DNA of 64,000 nucleotides from Clostridia bacterium (GCA_026414765.1 JAOAIJ010000019.1:116772-180771); one strand, 5' to 3'. Counted from the first letter of the stretch, positions 1 to 8,316 are shown. Translations and numbers: made by a program. Notes: generated from the sequence alone by a model not told the origin.

Positions 1-150
1 AAAAAGATAGAAGAACAGAACAGGATCAATGAAGAACTCAATAATCAAAAGAAGATCATGAACACCGATGAGTATGCTGAAAAAGTAGCCAGAGATGAGC
101 TTGGCATGATAAAGCCCGGTGAAAGAGTATTTGTTGATGTAAACAAATAA
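1..150 (+). CDS. divIC: Septum formation initiator DivIC/FtsB family, C-terminal fragment
   Basis: The window opens inside this gene: an open frame from base 1 to the TAA at 148-150 gives 49 residues, and the start lies off the left edge. The tail, with the pattern YAEKVARDELGM followed by KPGE and VFVD, is typical of the C-terminus of DivIC/FtsB, the bitopic coiled-coil protein that joins FtsL and FtsQ/DivIB in the division complex. The preceding KKIEEQNRINEELNNQ stretch fits the end of the family's coiled coil. The next gene is yabR-like, as in B. subtilis, which supports the assignment. The fold and role are family knowledge; only the tail is visible. Confidence 0.8.
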   Translation, partial: KKIEEQNRINEELNNQKKIMNTDEYAEKVARDELGMIKPGERVFVDVNK

Positions 151-250
151 TACCTCCCAACCAGGGTACACTTTTTATAGATGATAATATAATAATATAG
201 CAGTGTGAATTTGTAGCGCTGATATCCCGTAAAGTGCCTTGAACAGGTGC

Positions 251-280
251 TTGACGAAAGATGCGGATATGCTATATAAT
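251..280 (+). promoter_or_regulatory. Sigma-A type promoter for the S1-domain gene
   Basis: TTGACG at 251-256 and TATAAT at 275-280 are separated by 18 bases. The predicted transcript would start near 287, about 30 bases before the start codon at 319. Confidence 0.65.
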
Positions 281-318
281 CGAATTACTTATTATACTTA
301 AGGAGGATTTCTTATTTT

Positions 319-741
319 ATGCTGGTTGAGGTAGGTAAAGTAGTTGAAGGGAAGGTTTCGGGCATAACGAATTTTGGAGCTTTTATTCAACTACCGGGTG
401 GTAAGACAGGTCTGGTTCACATCTCTGAGGTTGCTGAAGAATACGTTAAGGATATTAGTACACATCTTAAGGAAAATCAGTCAGTTAAAGTAAAAGTTAT
501 TTCGGTAGATAATAATGGGAAAATCAGTTTATCTATAAAAAAGGCTGTCGATAAACCAAAAATCAAATCGAGCAGGCCTATGGAGATAGATTGGAACAGA
601 AATAGCAGCAGCGATAACCTGTCGTTTGAAGAACGCCTTTCTAAATTTATGAAAGACAGCGATGAAAAACTACACGACCTTAAGAAGAACTTTGAATCTA
701 AAAGGGGAAGTGGAGGATATAAGAAATCCATACAGTTTTAA
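319..741 (+). CDS. yabR: S1 RNA-binding domain protein, YabR/GSP13-like
   Basis: The protein has 140 residues. Residues about 5-73 form one S1 (OB-fold) domain with the usual G-x-V-x-x-I-x-x-F-G-A-F start and the GLVHISEVAEEYV segment; the rest is a charged, probably disordered tail rich in Lys, Ser and Asp. Single-S1 proteins of this family bind RNA or ribosomes; the exact role here is not visible. AGGAGG at 301-306 precedes the ATG by 12 bases, a long but workable spacing. The gene follows divIC and precedes tRNA genes as in B. subtilis, which is the reason for the symbol. A rho-independent terminator follows directly. Confidence 0.88.
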   Translation: MLVEVGKVVEGKVSGITNFGAFIQLPGGKTGLVHISEVAEEYVKDISTHLKENQSVKVKVISVDNNGKISLSIKKAVDKPKIKSSRPMEIDWNRNSSSDNLSFEERLSKFMKDSDEKLHDLKKNFESKRGSGGYKKSIQF

Positions 742-757
742 TTTGTTTTATGAATAC

Positions 758-781
758 AACGGGCTATAGGCCCGTTTTTAT
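758..781 (+). terminator. Rho-independent terminator after the S1 gene
   Basis: AACGGGC (758-764) pairs with GCCCGTT (770-776) around a five-base loop and runs into a T tract. Confidence 0.85.
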
Positions 782-822
782 TATTTATAAAGAATGTGTA
801 AAAAATTGGGATCAAATAAATA

Positions 823-851
823 TTGACACATATAGTTGAATATAATATAAT
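823..851 (+). promoter_or_regulatory. Sigma-A type promoter of the tRNA-Leu/tRNA-fMet unit
   Basis: TTGACA at 823-828, a 17-base spacer and TATAAT at 846-851 give a perfect consensus promoter just upstream of the tRNA-Leu gene. Confidence 0.8.
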
Positions 852-889
852 AGTAAAGTCGCTAATGAGTGATACGCCATAATAAATAT

Positions 890-978
890 GCCGGAGTGGC
901 GGAACTGGCAGACGCACAGGACTTAAAATCCTGCGATCCTTACCGATCGTACCGGTTCGATTCCGGTCTCCGGCACCA
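890..978 (+). tRNA. tRNA-Leu (UAA)
   Basis: The acceptor arm GCCGGAG (890-896) pairs with CTCCGGC (968-974). The anticodon stem CAGGA/TCCTG encloses CTTAAAA with anticodon TAA. A long variable arm (class II, as in Leu) and a GGTTCGATTCC T-arm are present, and the 3' CCA is encoded. Confidence 0.97.
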
Positions 979-1103
979 AATAATATCTAAATGCATATAG
1001 TGATATTATGAGTATTGTTAACATTACTCAAGGCAAAAAAAGGAACACAAAAAATTTATATATTTGGGAATACTCTTTAGGTATATAGCCCAAACTTAAT
1101 CAT

Positions 1104-1180
<77 letters not shown>

Positions 1181-1182
1181 TG

Positions 1183-1226
1183 AAAATAAAAGCTTTCAGA
1201 GAATACTCTGGAAGCTTTTATTTTAT
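1183..1226 (+). terminator. Rho-independent terminator of the tRNA pair
   Basis: AAAGCTTTCAGAG and CTCTGGAAGCTTT form a long stem around AATA, flanked by A-rich and T-rich tracts, so it could work in both directions. Confidence 0.75.
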
Positions 1227-1229
1227 TTT

Positions 1230-1456
1230 AAAGTATATATTAATACGTACAGGCGATTCTATCCGGTAGACAAAAAAATATCGCACTGAGAATATGCGAT
1301 AAGGAGGTTTGAGTATGTAAACCCCAATAAGGGGTCTGAAAATGTCATGGTTATATAACTCAAATGTAATACTGTTGTAATAATTTTATTTTACTACGTT
1401 ATTAGTTTAAAAACCAGGAGAATTTGTGGTCATTAAGTAATACAAATGTTGCCGCT
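1230..1456. other. Intergenic stretch with two short hairpins, no gene seen
   Basis: TATCGCA (1279-1285) and TGCGATA (1295-1301) form a perfect 7-bp inverted repeat, followed by AGGAGG and an ATG that runs into TAA after one codon. A second small hairpin ACCCC/GGGGT follows at 1321-1335. No coding frame or known RNA family is recognised. Confidence 0.4.
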
Positions 1457-1729
1457 TCAGCTCTGATTATTAATCTTTTCCCTGACTGTACGGGAATCAT
1501 CCGAGCCGGAAATACTATCACTGTATTTTGATTTTTGATGATCTACTCTGATCAGCCTTTCCAGCTCTAACTGGTTTTTAGCTTTGATTTCTTCAGCCCT
1601 TACCAGAGCATCAGCCTTGATTTGTTCGACTTTTAGTTTGTATTTTGATACCTGTACGGTTACCACAATTGTTATTGCAGTCAGACATCCGGCAATAGGG
1701 ATAATAATGTCTTCAATATTTTCCAGCAT
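1457..1729 (-). CDS. Small single-pass membrane protein of unknown function
   Basis: The protein has 90 residues. Residues about 7-27 (IIIPIAGCLTAITIVVTVQV) form one hydrophobic membrane segment; residues about 30-62 are a highly charged, helical, coiled-coil-like stretch rich in Lys, Glu and Ala, and the tail is polar. A GGAGGT ribosome-binding site at 1735-1740 sits six bases before the ATG, so the frame is very likely real. The family is not recognised. It lies downstream of the XRE regulator on the same strand, with a hairpin between them. A small holin-like or membrane-anchored accessory protein is possible but unsupported. Confidence 0.6.
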   Translation of the reverse strand: MLENIEDIIIPIAGCLTAITIVVTVQVSKYKLKVEQIKADALVRAEEIKAKNQLELERLIRVDHQKSKYSDSISGSDDSRTVREKINNQS

Positions 1730-1840
1730 AATTTACCTCCAGGACTGGTATTTTAAATATACTATGTTACTTATTGCATTCAGTATAATATATACATCTG
1801 CATACAGCAGCTGTTTGGAAACGGATCTATAATAATCAAT

Positions 1841-1884
1841 AAAGCTGAAGGTTATCAAAGTTAATAATGATTTTCTTCAGCTTT
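1841..1884 (-). terminator. Hairpin downstream of the XRE gene, possible terminator
   Basis: AAAGCTGAAG (1841-1850) and CTTCAGCTTT (1875-1884) form a 10-bp stem with a 24-base loop between the two minus-strand genes. The T-rich flank is weak. Confidence 0.4.
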
Positions 1885-1935
1885 TCTAATTTATATCAAA
1901 TTGATGTAGAGAGCAAACCAGTATAACTTACCAAA

Positions 1936-2289
1936 TTACTTCTGTCTTTTGGATGTTTTTGTCTGTTTATACTTTAATCTTATAAATTCTGCATAATCTT
2001 CGATCTGTCTTACAGCCTCATCCGGCAGACCGAACACATCAATACAAAGGGTATCAGGGGTAAGTTCATCCTCTCTCTTACCGCTCTTTTCAGAACAACC
2101 GATGAGGTAATCGGTTGAAGTCTCATAAACCTCAGCAAAAAGCTTTAGTGTCAGAGGGTCAGGAGAACTGACATTATTTTCATAGTTTGAAATAGTTTTA
2201 TTATTAATGCCTGTCTGCTTTGAGACGTCTATTTGTGTAAGGTTTTTTCTTTCACGGGCATTTCTTAAGCGGTCTCCCAGTGTTTTCAA
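1936..2289 (-). CDS. XRE-family (HTH_3) transcriptional regulator
   Basis: Residues about 3-62 form a Cro/C1-type helix-turn-helix: LGDRLRNARERKNLTQIDVSKQ, then TGINNKTISNYENN and PLTLKLFAEVYETSTDYLIG. The C-terminal half (about 50 residues) is helical with no domain recognised. The start is taken as TTG at 2289, because GGAGGG lies just before it; an in-frame ATG at 2310 has no ribosome-binding site and overlaps the likely -10 box (TATAAT, minus strand, 2310-2315). The gene is divergent from the small gene at 2454, and a perfect dyad (2337-2355) lies between them, so autoregulation is likely. The length of 117 residues is normal for such repressors. The ligand or target is unknown. Confidence 0.88.
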   Translation of the reverse strand: MKTLGDRLRNARERKNLTQIDVSKQTGINNKTISNYENNVSSPDPLTLKLFAEVYETSTDYLIGCSEKSGKREDELTPDTLCIDVFGLPDEAVRQIEDYAEFIRLKYKQTKTSKRQK

Positions 2290-2336
2290 GTCAATCCCTC
2301 CATAGCCCAATTATATAAGATTGGAGAATCTATATA

Positions 2337-2355
2337 AAAGTTTTCCAAAAACTTT
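2337..2355. promoter_or_regulatory. Dyad operator candidate between divergent promoters
   Basis: AAAGTTTT and AAAACTTT form a perfect 8-bp inverted repeat with a three-base centre. It lies upstream of the -35 box of the right-hand gene and over the expected -35 region of the XRE gene, as expected for an XRE operator. Confidence 0.45.
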
Positions 2356-2366
2356 AGAAATAAGTA

Positions 2367-2395
2367 TTGACATCGAATAAACTGGGAAATAAAAT
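2367..2395 (+). promoter_or_regulatory. Sigma-A type promoter of the small gene at 2454
   Basis: TTGACA (2367-2372), a 17-base spacer and TAAAAT (2390-2395). Confidence 0.65.
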
Positions 2396-2453
2396 CTATA
2401 TGATTCCCGGGAAAAAAGAATTGTATTTATAATAATAGATAGGAGGTTGGAAA

Positions 2454-2708
2454 ATGACTGATGAAACATTATTGGAAATACAGAAGAAAATAAACAGGGC
2501 ACAGGCCATCAAACGTCAGGTAAGCGAACTGAAAAAGCTGCGTGGAAAGACAACCCAGATAAAGCTTTGGGGCATATGCCTTTATTATGATGAAGAATGT
2601 AAAGAGGGTTTGTACACAGATCTACCATTGGAGGATGTAAGCTGGTTCATAAATGAATATATCATGAAGAAAGTAGAGGGTCTGGAACAGGAATTTGCAG
2701 CACTTTGA
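2454..2708 (+). CDS. Hypothetical 84-residue protein
   Basis: The frame has a strong ribosome-binding site (AGGAGG, about eight bases before the ATG) and its own promoter, so it is very likely expressed. Residues about 5-35 are a charged helix (EIQKKINRAQAIKRQVSELKKL) that could form a coiled coil; the middle contains a short beta-like stretch (IKLWGICLYYDEE), and the C-terminus is again helical. There is no signal peptide or membrane segment. No family is recognised. It is divergent from the XRE regulator and shares its operator region, so it is probably under that regulator's control. Confidence 0.6.
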   Translation: MTDETLLEIQKKINRAQAIKRQVSELKKLRGKTTQIKLWGICLYYDEECKEGLYTDLPLEDVSWFINEYIMKKVEGLEQEFAAL

Positions 2709-2793
2709 TCAGGCTGGTTGTGGTTATGGAGGCTGTAGAAAGAGATGTGCAGAGCAGAGAAAAAAACGTGATTTAAGGGGACTGAATGCCACT

Positions 2794-3333
2794 CTATGAT
2801 ACCTCATGCTCAAGACACTCAAGGCATTTCAGAAGTATTTCTGCTGTCGCCCTTGTATCGAATTCTGCTCTATGCCAGCCTCCATCCTTTATGCCAACAT
2901 GCTGTGCAACTGTAGCAAGTTTATGATTTGTCAGAGAAGGAAATGCTTTGCGGCTTAAAATCAGAGTATCAAGTGAAGGGTTGCTAACTTTGTATCCGCA
3001 TTTTTCTGCATGATATTTTAAAAACTTCATATCAAAGTTGGCATTGTGGGCAACTATTAACAGATCCCCTATGAAGTCAATAAGTTTTGGCATGACATCT
3101 TCAATACATGGAGAGTCTTTTACCATTTCATTTGTAATGCCATTTATTTGTGTAATATATCCTGGTATTCTGGTTTTTGGCTTAACAAGGGTAATGTAGC
3201 TGCCAACAAACTTTCTGTCAATGTATTTTAATGCTGATACTTCTATGATTTCATTTGCCTCGGCACTAAGACCTGTTGTTTCGAAATCTATTACAATAAA
3301 GTCATTGCACTTTCCGCTCCACTTTTTTGGCAT
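2794..3333 (-). CDS. DnaQ-like DEDDh 3'-5' exonuclease
   Basis: The 179-residue protein is a stand-alone DEDDh exonuclease of the DnaQ/PolC-epsilon fold. ExoI motif DFETTG lies at about residues 16-21, ExoII HNANFD near 97-102, and ExoIII carries the His and Asp of HRAEFD near 155-160. Such enzymes remove nucleotides from 3' ends with two metal ions and act in proofreading or repair, or on RNA. There is no BRCT, helicase or polymerase domain, so the partner is unknown. A ribosome-binding site (AAAGGAA) precedes the ATG. It stands alone between unrelated genes. Confidence 0.88.
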   Translation of the reverse strand: MPKKWSGKCNDFIVIDFETTGLSAEANEIIEVSALKYIDRKFVGSYITLVKPKTRIPGYITQINGITNEMVKDSPCIEDVMPKLIDFIGDLLIVAHNANFDMKFLKYHAEKCGYKVSNPSLDTLILSRKAFPSLTNHKLATVAQHVGIKDGGWHRAEFDTRATAEILLKCLECLEHEVS

Positions 3334-3635
3334 AAGTAATTTCCTTTGGCTTTATTATTAGTAGGATTACATTAATTAATATGTAAGTATTCCTCTATCT
3401 TAACATTATATTTTATAAACGGGATACAAGCAATGTTTTTAAAGAAGGATAGTGGTTTAACCTGCTGATTCATTGAAGAGATGGAAACTACATGCTGGTG
3501 CGGAAAAAGCTGCTATAAGTTCCGGTGTAAAAGATGGAAGTGTAATAAAAAGAAGAACAGACAGATATAGGGGCCGATGATAAGTACATAAGCTTGTGCA
3601 GGGCCTAATGGGAGTAGGGGAAGCAAAAGGGGTAA
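3334..3635. other. Intergenic stretch, possible decayed coding remnant
   Basis: No gene with a ribosome-binding site is found. Two overlapping short frames around 3461-3580 look coding-like: one encodes a 29-residue Cys-rich peptide from ATG 3481, the other a Lys/Arg-rich stretch ending at 3580. Neither can be identified. A hairpin of GCAAAAGGGG and CCCCTTTTGC (about 3622-3650) overlaps the end of the lacI-type gene but lacks a clear T tract. Confidence 0.3.
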
Positions 3636-4652
3636 TTAGCCCCTTTTGCTTGAATCCCTGACAATCAGGTTGGGTGACAGCATATTATACTGTACTTGCA
3701 GACTCGGATTTTTCAATTTGTTCATAAGCGCATTTGCAGCGTGTACCCCCAATTCAAACACATCTATGTCCACTACGCTCAGTTCTGGTTCCGTGTACTG
3801 TGATAAGGGATAGTTATCAAAGCCTATTACTGCGATATCTTTTGGTACGGATAGTTTTTTCTTCTTTATTGCCTGCATTGCTCCAAAAGCTATAAAGTTA
3901 CTTGCGCATACTACGCTGTCTGGTATCTTGGGAAGGTCCAGCAATTCGTTCATAAGCCTGAAGCCATCTTCTGCCGTGGAGTCACCTTCCTTAATATATG
4001 CCTTATTGATGCCCATGCCGTTTGTTTGGAGCACACTTATATAGCCCTGCTGCCTTTTTGTTGTTATTGCATCATCAGTGGTTCCCCCTATGAAAGCAAT
4101 TCTCTTATAACCTTCATCCAGCAGATGAGATGTTGCTATTTCACCTGCAAGCTTGTTGTTTATATCAATCCAACACGCATTTGATTCAAAGTTAGGCTGA
4201 CCTATTACTATATATGGAAAGTTGAGGTCTTCCAGTTTTTGTACTATACTTTTGTTTATGGAAGCTACATGGAGTATAAGGCCATCTACGCGCTTTTCCA
4301 TAACGATCTTGTCAAGAGCATTTTTTCCATTAACCAGAGAGCTTACATTGGAGAGATTAAGCAGGTACCCGTTTTCGTGTGCTATTACTTCGATACCGCC
4401 GAGAATTTCGTACAGGTACGGATTCAAAAAAGCGTCCGACCTTTTTAGTTCCATAAAAATCCCAATAATATTCGAGCTTTGCTGAACAAAACTTCTGGCA
4501 ATACGGTTCGGATAATATTTTTGTTCTTCCATTATCTTTCGTATTCTATTTTTGGTTGTATCGGGTATAGTAGGGCTGTCATTTATAACCTTTGAGACGG
4601 TTGAGATTGACACGCCAGCTATTTTTGCTATATCTTTTATTGTTACTGCCAT
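3636..4652 (-). CDS. LacI-family transcriptional regulator of the maltodextrin genes
   Basis: The protein has 338 residues. An N-terminal LacI helix-turn-helix (VTIKDIAKIAGVSISTVSKVIN, residues about 3-24) and hinge helix are followed by a periplasmic-binding-protein-like sensor domain (about 60-335) with the family features IGGTTDD, FIAFGAMQAI and DIAVIGFDNY. The ATG at 4652 is chosen because GAGGTG (4659-4664) lies six bases upstream; an in-frame GTG at 4661 overlaps that site. The gene is divergent from the sugar-binding protein gene. A site matching the two operators near that gene lies just upstream of this start, suggesting autoregulation. The effector is probably a malto-oligosaccharide, by inference from its neighbours. 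Confidence 0.92.
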   Translation of the reverse strand: MAVTIKDIAKIAGVSISTVSKVINDSPTIPDTTKNRIRKIMEEQKYYPNRIARSFVQQSSNIIGIFMELKRSDAFLNPYLYEILGGIEVIAHENGYLLNLSNVSSLVNGKNALDKIVMEKRVDGLILHVASINKSIVQKLEDLNFPYIVIGQPNFESNACWIDINNKLAGEIATSHLLDEGYKRIAFIGGTTDDAITTKRQQGYISVLQTNGMGINKAYIKEGDSTAEDGFRLMNELLDLPKIPDSVVCASNFIAFGAMQAIKKKKLSVPKDIAVIGFDNYPLSQYTEPELSVVDIDVFELGVHAANALMNKLKNPSLQVQYNMLSPNLIVRDSSKRG

Positions 4653-4678
4653 AATTAACACCTCACATTTGTCACTAG

Positions 4679-4694
4679 GGAAAACATTGTATTA
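4679..4694 (+). promoter_or_regulatory. LacI-type operator candidate, site 1 (regulator leader)
   Basis: GGAAAACATTGTATTA matches 12 of 16 bases of the operator at 5035-5050. It lies about 30 bases upstream of the regulator's start codon. Confidence 0.5.
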
Positions 4695-4909
4695 ACCTTA
4701 ATTCATAGTATAGTATAGCATAAAGTATGGGTATGTACTAATAAAATTTTCCTAAAAATTTTTGTGCAAATTGATGTAGTTGATCATAATTGTTTTACTG
4801 GCATACCTATAAACGCAGTAAAATCAGGGCTAATAAGGTTTCTAAAATATTTTTAAAAAATTTAAGTAAAAAAGAAGGAATTTCGCAATTGCTGTAGAAT
4901 ATATTTTAT

Positions 4910-4925
4910 TAGTAAAACATTTTCC
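4910..4925 (-). promoter_or_regulatory. LacI-type operator candidate, site 2
   Basis: On the minus strand this reads GGAAAATGTTTTACTA, which matches 14 of 16 bases of the site at 5035-5050. Confidence 0.55.
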
Positions 4926-5002
4926 TAAAATTTATTAAGCTAGTCAATACTAAATATACCCTGAAACCTTGAAATGGTTTAATACGACAGGTAAAATGGA
5001 GA

Positions 5003-5031
5003 TTGACATAAACTTAATTATGATGTAGAAT
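5003..5031 (+). promoter_or_regulatory. Sigma-A type promoter of the maltodextrin operon
   Basis: TTGACA (5003-5008), a 17-base spacer and TAGAAT (5026-5031) place the transcript start near 5038, inside the operator at 5035-5050. Confidence 0.7.
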
Positions 5032-5034
5032 GAA

Positions 5035-5050
5035 GGAAAGCGTTTTACTA
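5035..5050 (+). promoter_or_regulatory. LacI-type operator candidate, site 3 (over the transcript start)
   Basis: GGAAAGCGTTTTACTA has the central CG dyad typical of LacI/CcpA operators and covers the predicted start of the operon transcript. It also resembles a CcpA cre site, so local and global control may overlap. Confidence 0.6.
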
Positions 5051-5069
5051 AATGAAGGGAGGAGTAAAT

Positions 5070-6329
5070 ATGAAAAAACTAATTTCCACCACGTTAGCTG
5101 CTGTGTTATCACTTTCCCTGCTTTTAACAGGTTGTGGTACAAAAACTGAGGGCAGTAAGACAGATGAAACACAAAACGGAACTACAACTGAAGTACAGGC
5201 ATCTAAGGAGGACGCAAAACCGGTAGAGTTGACCTTATGGCAAGAAACGGAGAAAGCTATTGCCGATGTTATAAGTGCACAGCTTAAGAAACTGGAACCG
5301 GCTATTAAAGTTAACGTTGTAAGAAAAGAAAAGGTTACTGAAGCATTGAAGCTGGTTGCAGCAGATGCTAACGGAGCGCCCGATCTCTTATGGTTTGCTC
5401 ATGATAAGATAGGTTTGTTTGCAACTATGGGAGTGTTGGAACCTCTGGATCAATATGTTTCCGCAGAGAAATTTGATAATTTCCTGCCGATGACGAGGAA
5501 AGCAGGGATGTTCAAAGAACAGACCTATCAGATTCCCGCATATTTCGAAACTTTGCTTTTTATGTACAATAAAGACCTATTAAGCACTCCACCTGCTACT
5601 ACTGACGACCTCCTCGCAATGATGAAGGAAAAAACAAAAGACGGAAACTACGGATATGTAGAGCAACATAGTACAGCCTACTATGCTGCAGCATGGATGA
5701 ACGGATTCGGCGGCTACATAATTAATGGTAATTCAGAACCTGGTCTTGATAAACCTGAAACTATAGACGCAGTTGCTTACCATAAGGAATTTGCCAAGTT
5801 AATGCCTAAAGACGGTGAATTTAAAACTGTAACTACATTATTCTACGAAAAGAAAGCAGCTTCTACATTAAACGGGCCATGGATAATCCCGAATTCAAAG
5901 CAGGCAGGTATTAACCTCGGATTTGCAGCACCTCCTGTAATAAACAAAAACGGCAAGGCATTAAGCCCATTTGCAGGTGTACAGGGATTAATGATGTTGA
6001 AAGCATGTAAAAACAAGGAAGCTGCAGCTAAAGTTATAAACTTCCTGACAGAAAAAGATCTTGGAGTTGCACTGGCTGAGTCTACCGGAGCAGCACCTGC
6101 GCATAAGGCTGCTTATGAAGAAGAAAAAATAAAGAGTAATGAATTGATCAGCGCTATGAAAGCAGCAGCAGAAAATGCTACGCCAATGCCAAATGTTCCA
6201 GAAATGGATGTAATGTGGACAGTAACAGAGAATGCTCTTGTAGCAGTAAATAAAAAGGACGGAGATCCTAAGGCGGAATTTGAAAAAGCACAGAAAGAAG
6301 CATTAAAGCTAATAGAAGACATGAAATAG
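5070..6329 (+). CDS. malE: Maltose/maltodextrin ABC transporter, substrate-binding lipoprotein
   Basis: The 419-residue protein has a lipoprotein signal (KK at the N-terminus, a hydrophobic core and the lipobox LLTGC near residue 22). A Thr/Glu/Lys-rich linker is followed by a type I solute-binding domain of the MalE/cyclodextrin-binding group (LTLWQETEKA, PDLLWFAHDKIG, GVLEPLD, PAYFETLLFMYNKDLL, GPWIIPN). It captures malto-oligosaccharides outside the membrane for the two permeases that follow. The start at 5070 is supported by GGGAGGAG at 5058-5064; an upstream ATG at 5052 lies before that site. The substrate is inferred from the family and from the neopullulanase in the operon. Confidence 0.88.
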   Translation: MKKLISTTLAAVLSLSLLLTGCGTKTEGSKTDETQNGTTTEVQASKEDAKPVELTLWQETEKAIADVISAQLKKLEPAIKVNVVRKEKVTEALKLVAADANGAPDLLWFAHDKIGLFATMGVLEPLDQYVSAEKFDNFLPMTRKAGMFKEQTYQIPAYFETLLFMYNKDLLSTPPATTDDLLAMMKEKTKDGNYGYVEQHSTAYYAAAWMNGFGGYIINGNSEPGLDKPETIDAVAYHKEFAKLMPKDGEFKTVTTLFYEKKAASTLNGPWIIPNSKQAGINLGFAAPPVINKNGKALSPFAGVQGLMMLKACKNKEAAAKVINFLTEKDLGVALAESTGAAPAHKAAYEEEKIKSNELISAMKAAAENATPMPNVPEMDVMWTVTENALVAVNKKDGDPKAEFEKAQKEALKLIEDMK

Positions 6330-6434
6330 ATTTTTGGCAGGTGTTCCATTTAGAGTGGAGCATCTGCCCCCCTTGATTATAGGAAAGTATGGTTTTTTGC
6401 TTTTACCGCACAATTTTGGGAGGCTAGTAAATAT

Positions 6435-7337
6435 ATGAAAAATAATCTGTATGACAATTCCAGGCCTTTTGCTTACATATCGCTGTCATGGCTGCTTATA
6501 CTTGCAATCGTCCTTTTTCCTATTATCTATACAATATACATTTCTCTGACAAATATGAACGTTTTTCACTGGACAGATTTCACCTTCAAGGGTGCGGACA
6601 ACTACATAAAAGCATTGACCAATCTTGATGAGGGATTTATAGTTGTACTGGCTCGGACCCTTATATGGACTGTTGTGAATCTGGTACTGCAGGTTGGTAT
6701 AGCCTTAACCTTTGCTCTTATTCTTAATATTGAAGGTCTGAAATACAGCGGATTATACAAAACTATCCTCATGATCCCATGGGCAATGCCGGGATATATT
6801 TCTGCTCTGATCTGGAGAAACGGTATATTTGACAATCAATACGGGCTATTCAATCAGATACTCAGATCTCTGAATTTTGAGGGTGTTGACTGGCTGAATA
6901 GTGACTTGATGGCATTTATAGCCTGCCTGGTTGTAAACCTGTGGATGGCGCTTCCGTTCATGATATTGATGATCTACGGAGGATTACAGAGTATTGATAA
7001 GTCTTACTATGAAATAGCGGAAATTGAGGGCGCGAAGACTCTCTCAAGAGTAACCAGGATAACATTGCCACTTTTAAGGCCTATACTTATTCCGGCCGTG
7101 ACTATTACTGCGTTTGTAACATTCAAACAGTTTGACATAATATACCTTATGACTCAGCAGACAGGTTCAAAGACTGGTGCAGATATACATGTGATAATTA
7201 CTTATGTATTTGAAAAAGCTTTCGTTACCAATAACTATGGATATAGTTCGGCATTATCTGTACTGATATTTGTAATAATAATAATTTTAACTGGCCTAAA
7301 TCAAAGATATATGAGGGAAAGGAAGGAGTTGAACTAA
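6435..7337 (+). CDS. malF: Maltodextrin ABC transporter permease, MalF type
   Basis: This 300-residue inner-membrane protein has six predicted membrane helices and the EAA loop (YYEIAEIEGAKTLSRVTRITLP, about residues 195-216), which docks the ABC ATPase. It lacks the large periplasmic insert of E. coli MalF and resembles the shorter Gram-positive MalC/MdxF type. It pairs with the MalG-type protein whose ATG follows the stop directly. No ATPase gene lies in this operon; a shared MsmX/MalK-type ATPase elsewhere is likely. Confidence 0.88.
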   Translation: MKNNLYDNSRPFAYISLSWLLILAIVLFPIIYTIYISLTNMNVFHWTDFTFKGADNYIKALTNLDEGFIVVLARTLIWTVVNLVLQVGIALTFALILNIEGLKYSGLYKTILMIPWAMPGYISALIWRNGIFDNQYGLFNQILRSLNFEGVDWLNSDLMAFIACLVVNLWMALPFMILMIYGGLQSIDKSYYEIAEIEGAKTLSRVTRITLPLLRPILIPAVTITAFVTFKQFDIIYLMTQQTGSKTGADIHVIITYVFEKAFVTNNYGYSSALSVLIFVIIIILTGLNQRYMRERKELN

Positions 7338-8183
7338 ATGATGGAGAGTAAAAAATCCAAAACCTTATTAGTGCATTCAGCAGCACATGTAATAATGATA
7401 GTAGTATGTATTCTCTTCCTTGTACCTATAATATACACCCTATTGATTTCACTAAAGTCATCCAATTCCCTTGTTAGCTCAACTCTGGAGATTATCCCCA
7501 AGGATGTTACCCTGGATAATTACAAGGCGATACTGTTTGAGGAACCGTTTTTTGTATGGACGAAGAATAGTCTTATACTGACTCTCAGCACAGTGGTTTT
7601 TGCTTTGGCTGTGGCATCTCCTGCTGCTTATGCATACTCAAGGTTCAAATTCAAACTCAGAAGCGGTACATTATATATGTTTTTACTGCTGAACGCCTTT
7701 CCAGCCATTCTTTCGATGGTAGCCATATACAGGCTGCTCAGAATATTAGGACTTATGAATACATATTCAGGACTTATACTGGTTTATACAGGTGGAATGA
7801 TTATTTTTGGGATATGGAACATGAAAGGGTATTTCGATTCCATTCCGGTAGAAATTGAACATGCGGCTATGATTGACGGAGCTAGCCATCTGAAAATACT
7901 GATAAGCATAGTACTTCCATTGGCGAGGCCTGTACTGATAGTAACGGGTGTAATGATCTTTATCTCAACCTGGAATGAATATATATACGCTGTAAATTTC
8001 CTCACCAGCAGGGATAAATTTACCCTTGCGACGGGCTTGTATTCTCTTCAGGGAACGGAGTTTACGAGAAACTGGCCGGTTTTTGCTGCCGGATCTCTTA
8101 TCGTATCATTCCCTGTACTCATTGTATTTTTCCTGATTCAAAAATATATGGTATCCGGCCTTACTGTAGGCGGAATCAAATAA
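7338..8183 (+). CDS. malG: Maltodextrin ABC transporter permease, MalG type
   Basis: The 281-residue protein has six membrane helices and the EAA loop (EIEHAAMIDGASHLKILISIVLP, about residues 173-195), and ends in the GLTVGGIK tail typical of MalG, which inserts into the binding-protein/substrate site. The ATG directly abuts the malF stop, and AAGGAG lies nine bases upstream, so the two are translationally linked. It forms the channel with the MalF-type subunit. Confidence 0.9.
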   Translation: MMESKKSKTLLVHSAAHVIMIVVCILFLVPIIYTLLISLKSSNSLVSSTLEIIPKDVTLDNYKAILFEEPFFVWTKNSLILTLSTVVFALAVASPAAYAYSRFKFKLRSGTLYMFLLLNAFPAILSMVAIYRLLRILGLMNTYSGLILVYTGGMIIFGIWNMKGYFDSIPVEIEHAAMIDGASHLKILISIVLPLARPVLIVTGVMIFISTWNEYIYAVNFLTSRDKFTLATGLYSLQGTEFTRNWPVFAAGSLIVSFPVLIVFFLIQKYMVSGLTVGGIK

Positions 8184-8316
8184 TAACACACTGCAGCTAA
8201 TGCATACCTGCCGTATGGCAGGATCGACAAAATAAAGTTAATCCCATAAAAGCATAGCTTTTTGGGTGCCTGATGGGAAAATCCATTTGGCACATTGGGG
8301 ACATGGAGAGGATAAA

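Noticed and set aside
3481..3570. 29-residue Cys-rich peptide (five Cys) that could be a small bioactive or metal-binding peptide
   Set aside because: GAAGAG directly abuts the ATG with no spacing, there is no leader or transporter gene nearby, and an overlapping frame looks equally coding-like.
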